A stretch of 64,000 bases of DNA from Deinococcus detaillensis (GCF_007280555.1 NZ_VKDB01000013.1:34748-98747), one strand, 5' to 3'. Counted from the first letter of the stretch, positions 21,803 to 30,563 are shown. A program made the numbers and translations. Notes: a model not told the origin generated them from the letters alone.

Positions 21803-21908
21803 GACTCTTTGCCTACCTGAGAGCGTCTCAGCAAGGCAAGCGTGATGCTAGCAGTGCAGCGGCCAAAAATCAACTGCTGAGGGGGGTTGGCGGCCCAGGC
21901 GTTAGAAG

Positions 21909-21914
21909 TAAACT
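21909..21914 (+). promoter_or_regulatory. -10 element TAAACT, leaderless
   Basis: TAAACT 7 bases before GTG 21922. Confidence 0.45.
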
Positions 21915-21921
21915 GGGCGGC

Positions 21922-22395
21922 GTGAATCATTTGATGATTTCTAAAACGGCCTTCGCGCTGAGCGTCTTCGCCGCACTGGGTCTGGCAACGGCCAAATGCG
22001 ACACGGCTCCGGGCAAACTGTTGGGCGGCTTGATGCCCCTTCCGACTTATCTCAGCGCCGAGTGCGGCGCAGATTACGCGGCCATGCGCCAGCAGCAAGT
22101 CAAGCTGGCCGAAGGCATGGGCACCATCAGCACCTATGAGCTGTACTGGGTGGCCGAAAAAAACCTCAAGACCTTAGAAAAAGACATCAAAGCTGGTCTC
22201 AAGGCCAAAGGCTACCTTGACGATATGCAGCCTTTCAGACTCGCGCCCCTATTCGGTAAGCAGCGGGCTGACGCGACGTTCAGCAAAGGTCAAATCACTT
22301 GGAGGGTGATGATCAGCGCTGCCGACGACTCCAACGCGGGCTTCACCGGCAAAGCCAAGCAGCCGTATTTCCTGATTGCCTTCAAGCTCAAATAG
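21922..22395 (+). CDS. Small secreted protein of unknown function
   Basis: 157 residues from GTG 21922 (an ATG four codons later is possible). The open frame extends far upstream through the tRNA and is not coding there. Signal peptide MNHLMISKTAFALSVFAALGLATA followed by KCDTAPGKLLGG; the cysteine after the signal does not fit a proper lipobox. Mature part of about 130 residues, charged and helical in the middle (EKNLKTLEKDIKAGLKAKGYL), ending KAKQPYFLIAFKLK. No family recognised. Stop is TAG. Convergent with purD, 11 bases apart. Confidence 0.65.
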   Translation: MNHLMISKTAFALSVFAALGLATAKCDTAPGKLLGGLMPLPTYLSAECGADYAAMRQQQVKLAEGMGTISTYELYWVAEKNLKTLEKDIKAGLKAKGYLDDMQPFRLAPLFGKQRADATFSKGQITWRVMISAADDSNAGFTGKAKQPYFLIAFKLK

Positions 22396-22406
22396 GGTTG
22401 GCCGCT

Positions 22407-23666
22407 TTATTCGGAGAGCGTGTCGGGCTTGGCTCCAATGCGGGCACCGATATCGCGCCGCAGCTGAGCGCCCTCAAAGGCAGCCGCCTCAGCCAAGCGG
22501 TAGGCTTTTCCCAGCGCGGCATTCAGCGTCGGCGCACAGGCCTGGGCAGCCAGCACCCGCCCCCCGCTGCTGACGAGCTGCCCACCCCGCATAGCTGTAC
22601 CCGCCTGAAAGAGGTGCTCGCCTTCAGAGGGAGTGGGCAAGCTCAGCGCGATTCCTTTTTCCGGCTCGCCAGGGTAGTTCGGCGCGGCCAGGATGATCAC
22701 GGCGCTGGCGTCTGAGCTAAAGGTGACCTGCTCGGCGCTCAGCTCGCCCCGCGTGCAGGCCAGCGCGATCTGGGCGAGGTCGCCGCGCAGCAGCGGCAAA
22801 ACGGCCTCGGCTTCGGGGTCGCCAAAGCGGGCATTAAATTCGACCACCTTGGGGCCGCTCTCGGTCAGCATCAGGCCCGCGTACAGCACGCCGATGTAAG
22901 GCCGTCCTTCCTTTGCCATGCCCAGCAGCGCCGCGTCCAGAATTTCGCTTTGCACGCGGCTGAGATCCGCTTCCGAGATGGGAAACGGGCAGATCACGCC
23001 CATACCGCCGGTCATCGGGCCGAGATCATTTTCAAAGATGGTTTTGTGGTCTTGCGAGGGCGGCATCATCACCGCCCGCACGCCGTCGCAAAAAGCCAGC
23101 ACCGTGACTTCTTGGCCGGTCATAAATTTTTCGATGACCGCCTGCGCGTCCGGCACTTCAAAAATAGACATCAGCGCGGCTTGGGCTTCGGCGTGGCTGC
23201 GGGCAACCGTGACGCCTTTGCCTGCCCGCAAGCCCGCGTCTTTGATGACGGTGGGCAGCGGCTGGGCGGCGGCGTACTCCAGCGCCTGCGGCAACTCGGC
23301 AAAACTGCGGTGCTGGGCGGTGGGAATGCTGTGGCGCAGCATAAAGGCCTTGCTCCACGCTTTGTCGCCTTCCAGCTTGGCGGCGGCCTGGGTGGGGCCA
23401 AAAGCTGCGATTCCAGCAGCTTGCAGCGCGTCTATTACGCCAGCGGCCAGCGGCGCTTCGGGGCCGACGATCACCAAGTCCACCTGTTCTTGCTGCGCGA
23501 GGGCGCTGACAGCTTCCGGCGTCGGCTCACCCGCTACGCAGCGGGCCAGCGCCGCGACGCCCGGATTGCCCGGCATACACAGTACGCTGCTGACGCTGGG
23601 TGCGCGGCAAAGCGCTTCCACGATGGCGTGTTCGCGCCCGCCGCTGCCGATGACGAGCACTTTCAC
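22407..23666 (-). CDS. purD: Phosphoribosylamine-glycine ligase (GAR synthetase)
   Basis: 419 residues from GTG 23666, which overlaps the stop of the upstream metallo-hydrolase by 4 bases (GTGA). Second step of purine biosynthesis. N-terminal GSGGREHAIVEAL, then VIVGPEAPLAAGV, ATP-grasp segment AGLRAGKGVTVA and the family signature RFGDPEAEAVLPLL are all present. Third gene of a small operon with a 57-residue membrane protein and the hydrolase. Confidence 0.95.
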   Translation of the reverse strand: MKVLVIGSGGREHAIVEALCRAPSVSSVLCMPGNPGVAALARCVAGEPTPEAVSALAQQEQVDLVIVGPEAPLAAGVIDALQAAGIAAFGPTQAAAKLEGDKAWSKAFMLRHSIPTAQHRSFAELPQALEYAAAQPLPTVIKDAGLRAGKGVTVARSHAEAQAALMSIFEVPDAQAVIEKFMTGQEVTVLAFCDGVRAVMMPPSQDHKTIFENDLGPMTGGMGVICPFPISEADLSRVQSEILDAALLGMAKEGRPYIGVLYAGLMLTESGPKVVEFNARFGDPEAEAVLPLLRGDLAQIALACTRGELSAEQVTFSSDASAVIILAAPNYPGEPEKGIALSLPTPSEGEHLFQAGTAMRGGQLVSSGGRVLAAQACAPTLNAALGKAYRLAEAAAFEGAQLRRDIGARIGAKPDTLSE

Positions 23667-24634
23667 GCCTGGTCTTCCATCGGCCGTTTCGCCCGCTTCT
23701 GGAAGTACCGCGCCAGGCCCTGCACACCCATCCAAGGCGGGCAGACCAAAATGAACTTTTCGGTGAGGCCCGGGATCTCGGCGCTCAGATTGGTGTGCAG
23801 CTCGGCGGTAAAGGCCCGCGTGATGCTCTCCAGGTCTTCGCCTGCCGCGAGGCGCTGACCCACCCGCGCGGCGTCGGTGTGGATGCTGGCCAGCAGTCCG
23901 TCCCAGTGCGCGGCGGTGTGGACATAGCTGCCGAAGTGCGTCAGGTGAATCCGGCGGGCGGGCAAGTTACGCAGCAGGGCGACGCTCGCGGCCCAGGCTT
24001 CCAGATCAATGTCCGGCGGCGGCGTGGGCGGGCGCGGCGTCTGGGCAATGGCAATGCGGATACCGCCCACGTCACCCACATACAAATCGTCCTCGGCGTG
24101 GTAAGCCAAGTGGTGAACGGCGTGCCCCGGCGTGTAATGCACCTTTACGCCTTGCGGCAAGCCGCTGAACGCTAAGGTTTCGCCACCCCTCAAAATCACC
24201 AAGCGTCCCTCGGGAACCGGCAGCATGTCGCCCCACAGCGTTTCCATCTGATCGCCGTAAATTTGGGTGGCGCTGGCCAGCAAGCGCTCCGGGCGGCTGA
24301 GGTGGCCCGCGCCGCGCTCATGGACATACACTTTGGCGTCAGGCAGGCGCTGTGCCAAGTGGCCCGCCGCGCCCGCGTGGTCAAAGTGGATGTGGGTCAG
24401 CAAAATATGGCGCACTTCGCTGAGGTCTCTGCCCAGCCGGTTGAGTCCGCGCTCCAGAGCAGGCAAGGTGGTGCTGGGGCCGGTGTCTACCAAGGCCAAG
24501 CCGTCACCCGTGTCGAAGACGTAACAAGCGATGCTCCCTGCCACGCCCATAAAGTCGAGGTCAATCAGGTTTGCGCCTGCCCCAAGGCTGGGTTTGGGCA
24601 GATTCGGAATATAAGGAGCGTCAGAAAAAGGCAC
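23663..24634 (-). CDS. MBL-fold metallo-hydrolase
   Basis: 323 residues from GTG 24634. Metallo-beta-lactamase fold: first strand YVFDTGDGLALVDTG, metal motif THIHFDHAG with His81, His83, Asp85, His86, further ligands in TPGHAVHHL and LYVGDVGG, and LTHFGSYVH near 230. Resembles the glyoxalase II-like/YcbL class of hydrolases; substrate unknown. Starts 1 base after the stop of the small membrane protein and overlaps purD, so it is translated within a tight operon. Confidence 0.85.
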   Translation of the reverse strand: MPFSDAPYIPNLPKPSLGAGANLIDLDFMGVAGSIACYVFDTGDGLALVDTGPSTTLPALERGLNRLGRDLSEVRHILLTHIHFDHAGAAGHLAQRLPDAKVYVHERGAGHLSRPERLLASATQIYGDQMETLWGDMLPVPEGRLVILRGGETLAFSGLPQGVKVHYTPGHAVHHLAYHAEDDLYVGDVGGIRIAIAQTPRPPTPPPDIDLEAWAASVALLRNLPARRIHLTHFGSYVHTAAHWDGLLASIHTDAARVGQRLAAGEDLESITRAFTAELHTNLSAEIPGLTEKFILVCPPWMGVQGLARYFQKRAKRPMEDQA

Positions 24635-24635
24635 C

Positions 24636-24809
24636 TTACGCCATCCCCGTGAGGCGTGCGCCCACCAGCGCCAAGCCGAGGACTGCCTGCGCTCCCGCCG
24701 TCCAGCTCAGTGGCCCAGCCGAAGGCGTGCCCTTCAGCGGCCCAAACGCGGCCAAGCTCAGCAGCAAAGCCGAAAACAAAATCAACGTCACCAGTGCCCA
24801 CAGGATCAT
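24636..24809 (-). CDS. 57-residue two-segment membrane protein
   Basis: ATG 24809 to TAA 24636. Sequence begins MILWALVTLILFSALLLSLA, a hydrophobic segment (about 2-22), then a short polar loop (GPLKGTPSAGP) and a second hydrophobic segment (about 38-51). A TAAGCT -10 box lies exactly 6 bases before the ATG, and the stop is 1 base before the hydrolase start, so this is the first gene of the operon with the hydrolase and purD. No family recognised. Supported by context and membrane pattern rather than homology. Confidence 0.65.
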   Translation of the reverse strand: MILWALVTLILFSALLLSLAAFGPLKGTPSAGPLSWTAGAQAVLGLALVGARLTGMA

Positions 24810-24815
24810 GCCCTG

Positions 24816-24821
24816 AGCTTA
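24816..24821 (-). promoter_or_regulatory. -10 element TAAGCT, leaderless operon promoter
   Basis: Minus-strand TAAGCT 6 bases before the ATG of the 57-residue protein. Confidence 0.55.
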
Positions 24822-24871
24822 ACAAATACAGCTCAGTGGGGTGCGCTCACCGCTGGGTCTGCGCTGTGCTG

Positions 24872-25210
24872 CTAATCGCGCTGACGGGCTGACACTGCCA
24901 GAAGCGCTTCAAAGTCGTCGGGCTGGTTGGGGTCGTCAAGGGCGGCTTTGTTGCGCCCGGTGTGGCCGCACTTCTGACAGCGGTAAGCGATCATCCAGCC
25001 TTTTTTGGGGTGCTGCTCCACTTCCATCGGCTCTAATAAGCCGCCGCAATTGGCCGCCCGGTCTCCCGGAAAGACGTCGAGGTGCAGGCTGTGCAGGCAG
25101 GCCGGGCAGTGGTTGCGCACCGAGCCGTTGCTCAGCGGCAAAACTGACAGGCCGCAGTGGGCGCAACTGAAAGCGGTGTTGGTGCCGGAGACGGTAAAGC
25201 GGCGGGTCAT
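24872..25210 (-). CDS. RNHCP domain protein
   Basis: 112 residues, contains the eponymous motif RNHCPACLHSLH with four metal-type cysteine pairs: CAHC (17-20), CPAC (35-38), a single Cys in AANCGG and CQKCGH. Zinc-ribbon-like small protein of unknown role, found in many bacteria. Starts 7 bases after the stop of the upstream membrane protein, so probably co-transcribed with it. Confidence 0.8.
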   Translation of the reverse strand: MTRRFTVSGTNTAFSCAHCGLSVLPLSNGSVRNHCPACLHSLHLDVFPGDRAANCGGLLEPMEVEQHPKKGWMIAYRCQKCGHTGRNKAALDDPNQPDDFEALLAVSARQRD

Positions 25211-25217
25211 CCGAGCT

Positions 25218-25619
25218 TCACCGGCTGCGCCGCCACGTCGCCCAGCGCGTATTGAGGTACTCGCGCACGTCGGGCAGTCCCACCAGCATCAACCCGCAGC
25301 CCATGAAAATCAGGCCCACCAAAGTGACGATCCAGCCGCCCCACGCGCCCTGACCCGCCACCAAGCCGACCAACATGGCCAGCACGCCGAGGCCGATGCT
25401 CAGCGAGATGGTCACCCGCCAGGCCAGCACCGAGCCTTTGTCCACGTTGAGCAGCAGCCAACCCGAGGCCACCAGAATCAGCGCGTTGCTCAGCCAGCGG
25501 GCGAAGTCGCCCTGTACCCATTTTGCGGCTACCGGCACGGCAGCCGTCAGCAAAATAACCAAGAGCAGCGTGCGGGTGGTGGTTTGACCGCTTTGGATGG
25601 GAAGGGGAGAACCGGACAT
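25218..25619 (-). CDS. Small integral membrane protein, unknown
   Basis: 133 residues from ATG 25619 (an in-frame TTG at 25631 is an alternative). Four predicted membrane segments: about 16-34, 43-58, 70-90 and 96-118, with a basic C-terminus (NTRWATWRRSR) that would be cytoplasmic. No family recognised. Upstream partner of the RNHCP gene. Confidence 0.65.
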   Translation of the reverse strand: MSGSPLPIQSGQTTTRTLLLVILLTAAVPVAAKWVQGDFARWLSNALILVASGWLLLNVDKGSVLAWRVTISLSIGLGVLAMLVGLVAGQGAWGGWIVTLVGLIFMGCGLMLVGLPDVREYLNTRWATWRRSR

Positions 25620-25692
25620 AAGCGCATTCAAGCACAGGCGCTCGGCAAATTCAGCAGCAAAATGCCCCGTGTCGGCTCAGCGCTCGCCGCGT

Positions 25693-26673
25693 CTACTCAG
25701 CTCCACGGATCAGCGCCGCGCACCCAGTCCCAAAAGAGGCCAACACGGTTTTTTCGGAGGACAGCACGTGCGCTTCGCCGACCATTCCCGGCACCAGCGA
25801 GCGGCCTGCCAGTTGCAGGCGGCCACCTTCAAGTGGCAGTTCCACTTCCACCTGATAGGTGACGTTGCCGTTGGCCGCATCAGTGTCACTGGTGGGCGCG
25901 ACGCCCTGAAGCAGGCCGTTGGTCACGCCGTACTTCTGGCGCGGGTAGCCGTTCCAAGCGATTTGCACCCGTGAATCGGTTCTCAGCTTGGGCCGGTCGG
26001 ATTCCGCCGCTTTGCCCCGGAAGATCAATCTCTCGCCTTCTGGCAAAATGGACAGAACACTCTGGCCGCCGTTGACGGCCTGACCAACGTGAATATCCGA
26101 GAGCTGCATAATCTGCCCGTCCACCGGACTGATGACCTTGACCTGCTGGTTGCGTTCTTGCAGCGACAACTGCGCCTGCGCCGAGCCGAGTTGCGATTTG
26201 GCCCTTTGCAGATTGGACTCGGCCAAGCGCTCAGCGGCCACGGCGGCTTCCAAATCGGCCCGCGAAAGACCACCCAAATCAAAAATGGCGCGGGCACTCT
26301 TGGCGGCCTGCTGCTTGCTCTGAAGGTCGATTTGAGCGCTGTCGATGCCCTGACCGGCCTGAGCGGCGGCGCTTTTTTGAACTTCGAGTTGAAGTTTGGC
26401 GTCCTGAGCGTCGTGGGCCAGCAAGTCGAGCGTGAACAGTACCTGACCCTTGCGGACTTTTTGCCAGAGCTGCACTTTGCCGCCGACGACCCGCCCGGTG
26501 TTGGGAATGCTGACCGTCAGCGGCTGAATGCGCGGCGTCAGCGTGCCCTTGACCACGGCGTAGACGCTGACTTTGGCAAACGCCGACCAGCCGACGGCCC
26601 CGGCGGTGAGCAGCCAGATCAAAATGCGCGGCGAGCCTTGCAGGGGCTGTTCCCAGCGGTAGGTCTCTACCAT
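25693..26673 (-). CDS. HlyD-family periplasmic adaptor of a peptide exporter
   Basis: 326 residues from ATG 26673 (GGAG 4 bases upstream). One N-terminal membrane segment (about 17-35), a lipoyl-like strand VVKGTLTPRIQPLTVSIPNTG, an alpha-helical hairpin rich in Ala/Gln (about 85-190), then the second lipoyl half VISPVDGQIMQL. This is the membrane-fusion partner of the ABC exporter immediately upstream. The extreme C-terminus looks frameshifted: at an A6 run (25749-25754) a -1 move gives VGLFWDWVRGADPWS, ending 4 bases earlier, which looks more like a family C-terminus than the in-frame ASFGTGCAALIRGAE. Confidence 0.78.
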   Translation of the reverse strand: MVETYRWEQPLQGSPRILIWLLTAGAVGWSAFAKVSVYAVVKGTLTPRIQPLTVSIPNTGRVVGGKVQLWQKVRKGQVLFTLDLLAHDAQDAKLQLEVQKSAAAQAGQGIDSAQIDLQSKQQAAKSARAIFDLGGLSRADLEAAVAAERLAESNLQRAKSQLGSAQAQLSLQERNQQVKVISPVDGQIMQLSDIHVGQAVNGGQSVLSILPEGERLIFRGKAAESDRPKLRTDSRVQIAWNGYPRQKYGVTNGLLQGVAPTSDTDAANGNVTYQVEVELPLEGGRLQLAGRSLVPGMVGEAHVLSSEKTVLASFGTGCAALIRGAE

Positions 26674-26695
26674 GTTACTCCTCCTGCGCCGCTGC

Positions 26696-28825
26696 TTACC
26701 ATGCGCTGTCTCCGGCAAACAGCGCGTTCATCACGGCCAACGTCGAGCTGGAAGGACTCAGCACGCCGTCGTGCAGCTCCAGAACGTGATCGGCTGGGCC
26801 GATCAGTGCGGGGCGGTGGGTGATGACCAAGATGGTTTTGTAGCCTTTGAGGTGGGTCAGCAAATTGACCACCCGCGCTTCACGCTCCATATCCAGCGTG
26901 GCGGTGGGTTCGTCGAGAATCAGTACGTCCGCGTCACTGAGCAGCGCCCGTGCCAGGCCGAACATCTGGCGCTTGCCGCTCGACAAGCGATGCGGGCTGT
27001 TGCCGCCCAGCATGGTGTTCATGCCCTCGGGCAAGCGGCGGATGACCTGTGATAAGCCCAGCGCACTGACCACGTCGCTGAGTTGCTGGTCGGGCACGGT
27101 GGGGCCCATGCACAGATTGTCCTGCACGGTGGTGAGGAAGATCGCCACTTCCTGGCGCTGATAAGCGATGCGGGCACGCACGGCGCTGGGGGGGTACTCG
27201 CTCAGCGGCAAATCGTCCCAGAACATCTCGCCGCTGACGGGGGTGAGCATGCCGCTGAGCAAGTTGCACAGTGTGCTTTTGCCTGAGCCGTTGCTGCCGA
27301 GGAGCGCTACATAGCTGCCTTTGGGCAAGCTGAAGCTGACTTCTTTGAGCAGCGGTCGCTGCGGCATATACGCGAAGCTGAGGTTGCTGATCCGCAGAGC
27401 ACTTTGCAGCGGCAGTAACTCGCCTTGGGTTTGGCTGCCGTCGGTTTCATTTTCGGGGGTGAGTTCCAGAATCTCGGCCAAGCGGTCAGACGACACCGCG
27501 CCCTGCTGCATGGCCTGCAAGTTGAGAATGATGCTGGAGAGTGCGCCCACCGCGTTGCCCACCAAGCCGTAAGTGGCCACCAATTGCCCCACCGAGAGCT
27601 TGAGATTGAGCACCTGGGTCGCGCCGTACCACAGCGTGATCATGCTCGACAAGTTGCCCAGCAAAGCGAAGATGATGCCGCTGTTGTTTTGAATCGAAAA
27701 GTTCTTCCACTTTTGATCCATCAGCCCCGAGACCTGGTTGCGGCCTTTGAACAGGGCCCAGCCCTAGGCGCGGTAAGCCTTGAGCGCCGAGATGCCTTCG
27801 AGGTTGCCGATCATGAAGCTGTCGAGTTCGCCAGCTTTTTTCATCATCTTGCGGCTGGTTTCGCGCAACTTGGGAGCCACCAGCAGCAAGTACGCCACGT
27901 CGAGAATCAGCGCCACCGAAGCGACCAAAGCCAACTGAACGTTGTAGAAAAACAGCATTCCGGCGCTGACGATCAAGGTCACGACCGAGGTCGGCACGCC
28001 CACCATAAAGCTGGTCAGCACCTCGCGGACGTGATCGAGGTCGCTGAAACGCTGCAAAAAGTCGCCGACGAGGCGCGTTTCGTGAATTTTGAGCGGTAAG
28101 CGCAGCAAGTGGTCGAGGTAGCCGATTTGCAGGCGGTAATTCAGGCTCATGGCCAGGTGGTTGGACAAGTACGAGCGCAGCGCCCCGAATCCGGCTTGCA
28201 GGGCGGCTAGGCCAAAGATTGCGCCCAGCAAGTAGGGCAGGAGTTGCACTTCGCGGAAGGTCAGTACCCGGTCAAACACCACTTGTGAGAGCAGCGGCGC
28301 GACCAAGCTGAGCAGGCCCAGCAGCAAAGTCGCCACCGTGACTTCCATTAGGACGCCCTGCGTGCCTCTGAAGTGCTGCAAGTGGGCAAACAAGCCGCGC
28401 AGGCCGCGCTTGCCGATGAAAACACCGCGCTGAAAGCTGGGGCTGGGCCGGAACACCATCATCTTGCCGGTCCACTTGCTCTCAAGTTCGGCGAGGCTGA
28501 CGCGCCGGGTGCCCTACGCCGGATCGGCCAACCAAGCAAAGCGCTCGCTCAGCTTAAACAGCACCACGTAATGGTTGTGTTCCCAGTGCAAAATGGCGGG
28601 CAGATCAATTTGCCCCAGCGCTTCGAGGTCGCCGCTGTAAGCCGAGGCTTCGATGCCCAGCGCCAGCGCGGCGTTTTTGAAGCCCAGCAGGTTGGTCCCG
28701 CCCTGCGTGGTACCCGCCAACTCGCGCAGATGGTAAAGCGGCTCTTGGCGGCCCCAGTGCTGAAGAATCATCGCCAGACAGGTCGGCCCGCAATCGGTTC
28801 TATCAACTTGCAATATGGTTTTCAC
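26696..28825 (-). pseudogene. C39-peptidase ABC peptide exporter interrupted by two in-frame TAG codons
   Basis: One reading frame of 709 codons from GTG 28825 with two TAG stops, at 28514-28516 and 27764-27766, both in the setting Ala-TAG-Gly (GCG TAG GGC and GCC TAG GGC). Read through, it is a full PCAT exporter. The C39 peptidase is at 1-103 with Gln6, Cys12, His85 and Asp101. The membrane domain spans about 145-420. The ATPase has GSNGSGKST, a degenerate signature LSSGKRQ, VLILDEPTATLD and VITHRPAL. Such proteins cut double-glycine leaders and export the peptide with an HlyD partner, here the next gene. A Gln codon (CAG) one transition away from TAG is the likely ancestor at both sites. 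Product fragments could be 103, about 232 and 341 residues. Probably inactive unless the stops are suppressed. Confidence 0.85.
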
Positions 28826-28977
28826 TGGACGAGTACCTCTAGAGGAGCGAAAAATTTCACAATGACTGAGTCTTATTTTTGGTGGTGGAACGCCGCATTT
28901 GTGTGAGACAGTGCGGAATGTGTGGGGGTACTGGTGGGGAGCGCTAGGGGGCCAGCCGTGCTACGCACCGATAAAGA
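28826..28977. other. Upstream region of the exporter, no confident gene
   Basis: Holds a perfect palindrome CCTCTAGAGG (28837-28846) just upstream of the exporter start. On the opposite strand a tiny frame encodes MTESYFWWWNAAFV (28862-28906). Coding status unknown. Confidence 0.3.
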
Positions 28978-29023
28978 CAAACAAAAAGGAGGCAACGACT
29001 CTAGGTTGCCTCCTTTTTGTTTG
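28978..29023. terminator. Long bidirectional terminator
   Basis: Perfect 19-base-pair stem (28978-28996 with 29005-29023), 8-base loop, A-rich left arm and T-rich right arm. Ends the CAP gene on the minus strand and would stop any plus-strand transcript from 28862. Confidence 0.9.
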
Positions 29024-29079
29024 GTGTTGGCTCGGGTTTTCCGTCCCGTTACAGGGCGTTCACAGCACGGTGCAGATGC

Positions 29080-29943
29080 TCAGCGTGGTCTGCCGAAATC
29101 CTGCACCCAATACGAGCCGTAGCTGCCGCCCTGAGCGTAGCCCACACCGATTTGGGTGAATCGGGCGTTCATCAAGTTGGTGCAGTGGCCGGGCGAGGCC
29201 AGCCAACCCGACACCACCGCTTCGGGTGTTGGCTGCCCAGCGGCGATATTTTCACCGACGCTGCTCCAAAGGTAGCTGGCGTTGCTGACGCGCTGATCAA
29301 AGGTGCGCCCGTCTTGGCTGGTGTGGCTGAAATAATTCAGCGCGGCCATGTCACTAGCGTGGCCCTGCGCGGAGGCAGTGAGCTGGGCGCTGATGCTCAG
29401 GGCGGGTACGGCGGGCAGACTCACGCTGCCGCAAGTCCTCGCCGTGGAGCGGGCGGCGTTGGTCAGTTGCAAGACCCGCTGGGCATAAGCGCTGGTCGTG
29501 GGGGGCGGAGTGGGCGTCGGGGCACCAACCGCGTTGACCGTCACCGGAAAATCGAGAAAAGCGCTGGGGGAAGCGGTGAGGGCGGCCCGCACGGTGGCGC
29601 TGCCCGCGCCGGTGGCCGTGATGGTGCCGCCGCCCTGCGTGACGCTCACCACGCCCGCGTTGGTGGTCGTCCACATGAGTTGGCCAGGGGCAGCGGGCTT
29701 ACCACCCACGTACACCGTGAAGGTCTGGGTTTGGCCCACCACCAGCGTGCTGCTGCTCCCCAAGCCCAACGTCTGCACTTTGCTGGGACTGAGCGTCAAC
29801 TGACTACTGGCTTGAGGCAGATTGGCTTGAGACCCACCTGCTTGAGAACTCGGAGTACGGGGAGTCGGAAGCGTGCTGCAGGCGGCCAAGCTGAGAGCCA
29901 AACCAAGAAAAGCCGCCGAGCGCCAGAGGTGGGTTGAAGTCAT
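29080..29943 (-). CDS. CAP-domain lipoprotein with Ig-like domain
   Basis: 287 residues from ATG 29943. Lipoprotein signal ending LSLAAC with Cys22 as lipidation site, then a Ser/Pro/Gln-rich linker. A BIG2-like Ig domain follows (about 45-140, with VSVTQGGGTITATGAGSATVRA), then a Thr/Pro linker and a SCP/PR1/CAP domain (about 155-287): LQLTNAARS, HASDMAALNYFSHTSQDG, VGENIAAG, GWLASPGHCTNLMN. CAP His and Glu residues are present. Surface-exposed; bacterial CAP proteins are often involved in envelope or spore-coat biology but their role here is unknown. Confidence 0.88.
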   Translation of the reverse strand: MTSTHLWRSAAFLGLALSLAACSTLPTPRTPSSQAGGSQANLPQASSQLTLSPSKVQTLGLGSSSTLVVGQTQTFTVYVGGKPAAPGQLMWTTTNAGVVSVTQGGGTITATGAGSATVRAALTASPSAFLDFPVTVNAVGAPTPTPPPTTSAYAQRVLQLTNAARSTARTCGSVSLPAVPALSISAQLTASAQGHASDMAALNYFSHTSQDGRTFDQRVSNASYLWSSVGENIAAGQPTPEAVVSGWLASPGHCTNLMNARFTQIGVGYAQGGSYGSYWVQDFGRPR

Positions 29944-30030
29944 GTCTGCATTTAAGCAGAGTCTCATGTGGAAAATGAGTTAAAATAAAGGCTATTTTCT
30001 CACTCTTTAGAAAGGCCGATGGCAACGACG

Positions 30031-30071
30031 AAAAAGCAGTGCTTGTGAGAAAATTCTCCACATGCACTGCT
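30031..30071 (-). terminator. Terminator after cdd
   Basis: AGCAGTGC and GCACTGCT outer arms (30035-30042, 30064-30071) with an inner imperfect stem; on the minus strand followed by TTTTTCG. Confidence 0.75.
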
Positions 30072-30101
30072 CATCTCTTAAACGGTATGGCGCTTGACCC
30101 T

Positions 30102-30563
30102 TTAACTGCGTTCCAGCTCAAAAGCGTGTGGCAAAAAGTCGGCCACGGTGTAGGCCAGCACGTCACCCTGAGCGTTGACGCAAAAGACCTGCGCCTTCGG
30201 GCTGAACTCGAACAAAATCTGGCGGCAAGCGCCGCACGGGCTGGCCGGCGGCGAGGCGTCGGAGTACACCACCAACTCGTCAAAGCCGCGCTCACCCGCG
30301 CTGGCCATCGCCTGAACAGCCGACTGCTCGGCGCAGCGGCTCAGGCCGTAGCTGGCGTTTTCGACATTGGCTCCAGCGTAGATTTGCCCGCCGGAAGTCC
30401 GCATGGCCGCGCCCACCTTGAAGTGACTGTAAGGCGCGTAGGCGTTTGTGAAGGCGGCTTTAGCGGCGCTGAGCAGCTCAGCATCGGGCTGTTCACGGGG
30501 TTGCTCCTTATTGGGAAGCGGCTTTTTGGGTTGGACTGGCGTCTGACTTGGGGGCTGACTCAT
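30102..30563 (-). CDS. cdd: Cytidine deaminase
   Basis: 153 residues from ATG 30563. Deaminates cytidine/deoxycytidine in pyrimidine salvage. Zinc-site motifs: CAEQSA and PCGACRQ; substrate motif NVENASYG. The N-terminus carries a Pro/Gln-rich extension of about 25 residues. Its start overlaps the end of the upstream CNNM gene by 56 bases, so the two are co-transcribed. Confidence 0.95.
   Translation of the reverse strand: MSQPPSQTPVQPKKPLPNKEQPREQPDAELLSAAKAAFTNAYAPYSHFKVGAAMRTSGGQIYAGANVENASYGLSRCAEQSAVQAMASAGERGFDELVVYSDASPPASPCGACRQILFEFSPKAQVFCVNAQGDVLAYTVADFLPHAFELERS

Noticed and set aside
26696..28825. Genome-wide TAG reassignment as explanation for the two TAG codons
   Set aside because: TAG terminates the prepilin peptidase gene and the gene ending at 22395 normally, with no homology beyond.
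28899..29159. A plus-strand 86-codon frame with a GG site next to the C39 exporter as a bacteriocin precursor
   Set aside because: It reads through the long terminator hairpin and then into the antisense of the CAP gene, so it is not a plausible peptide gene as a whole.
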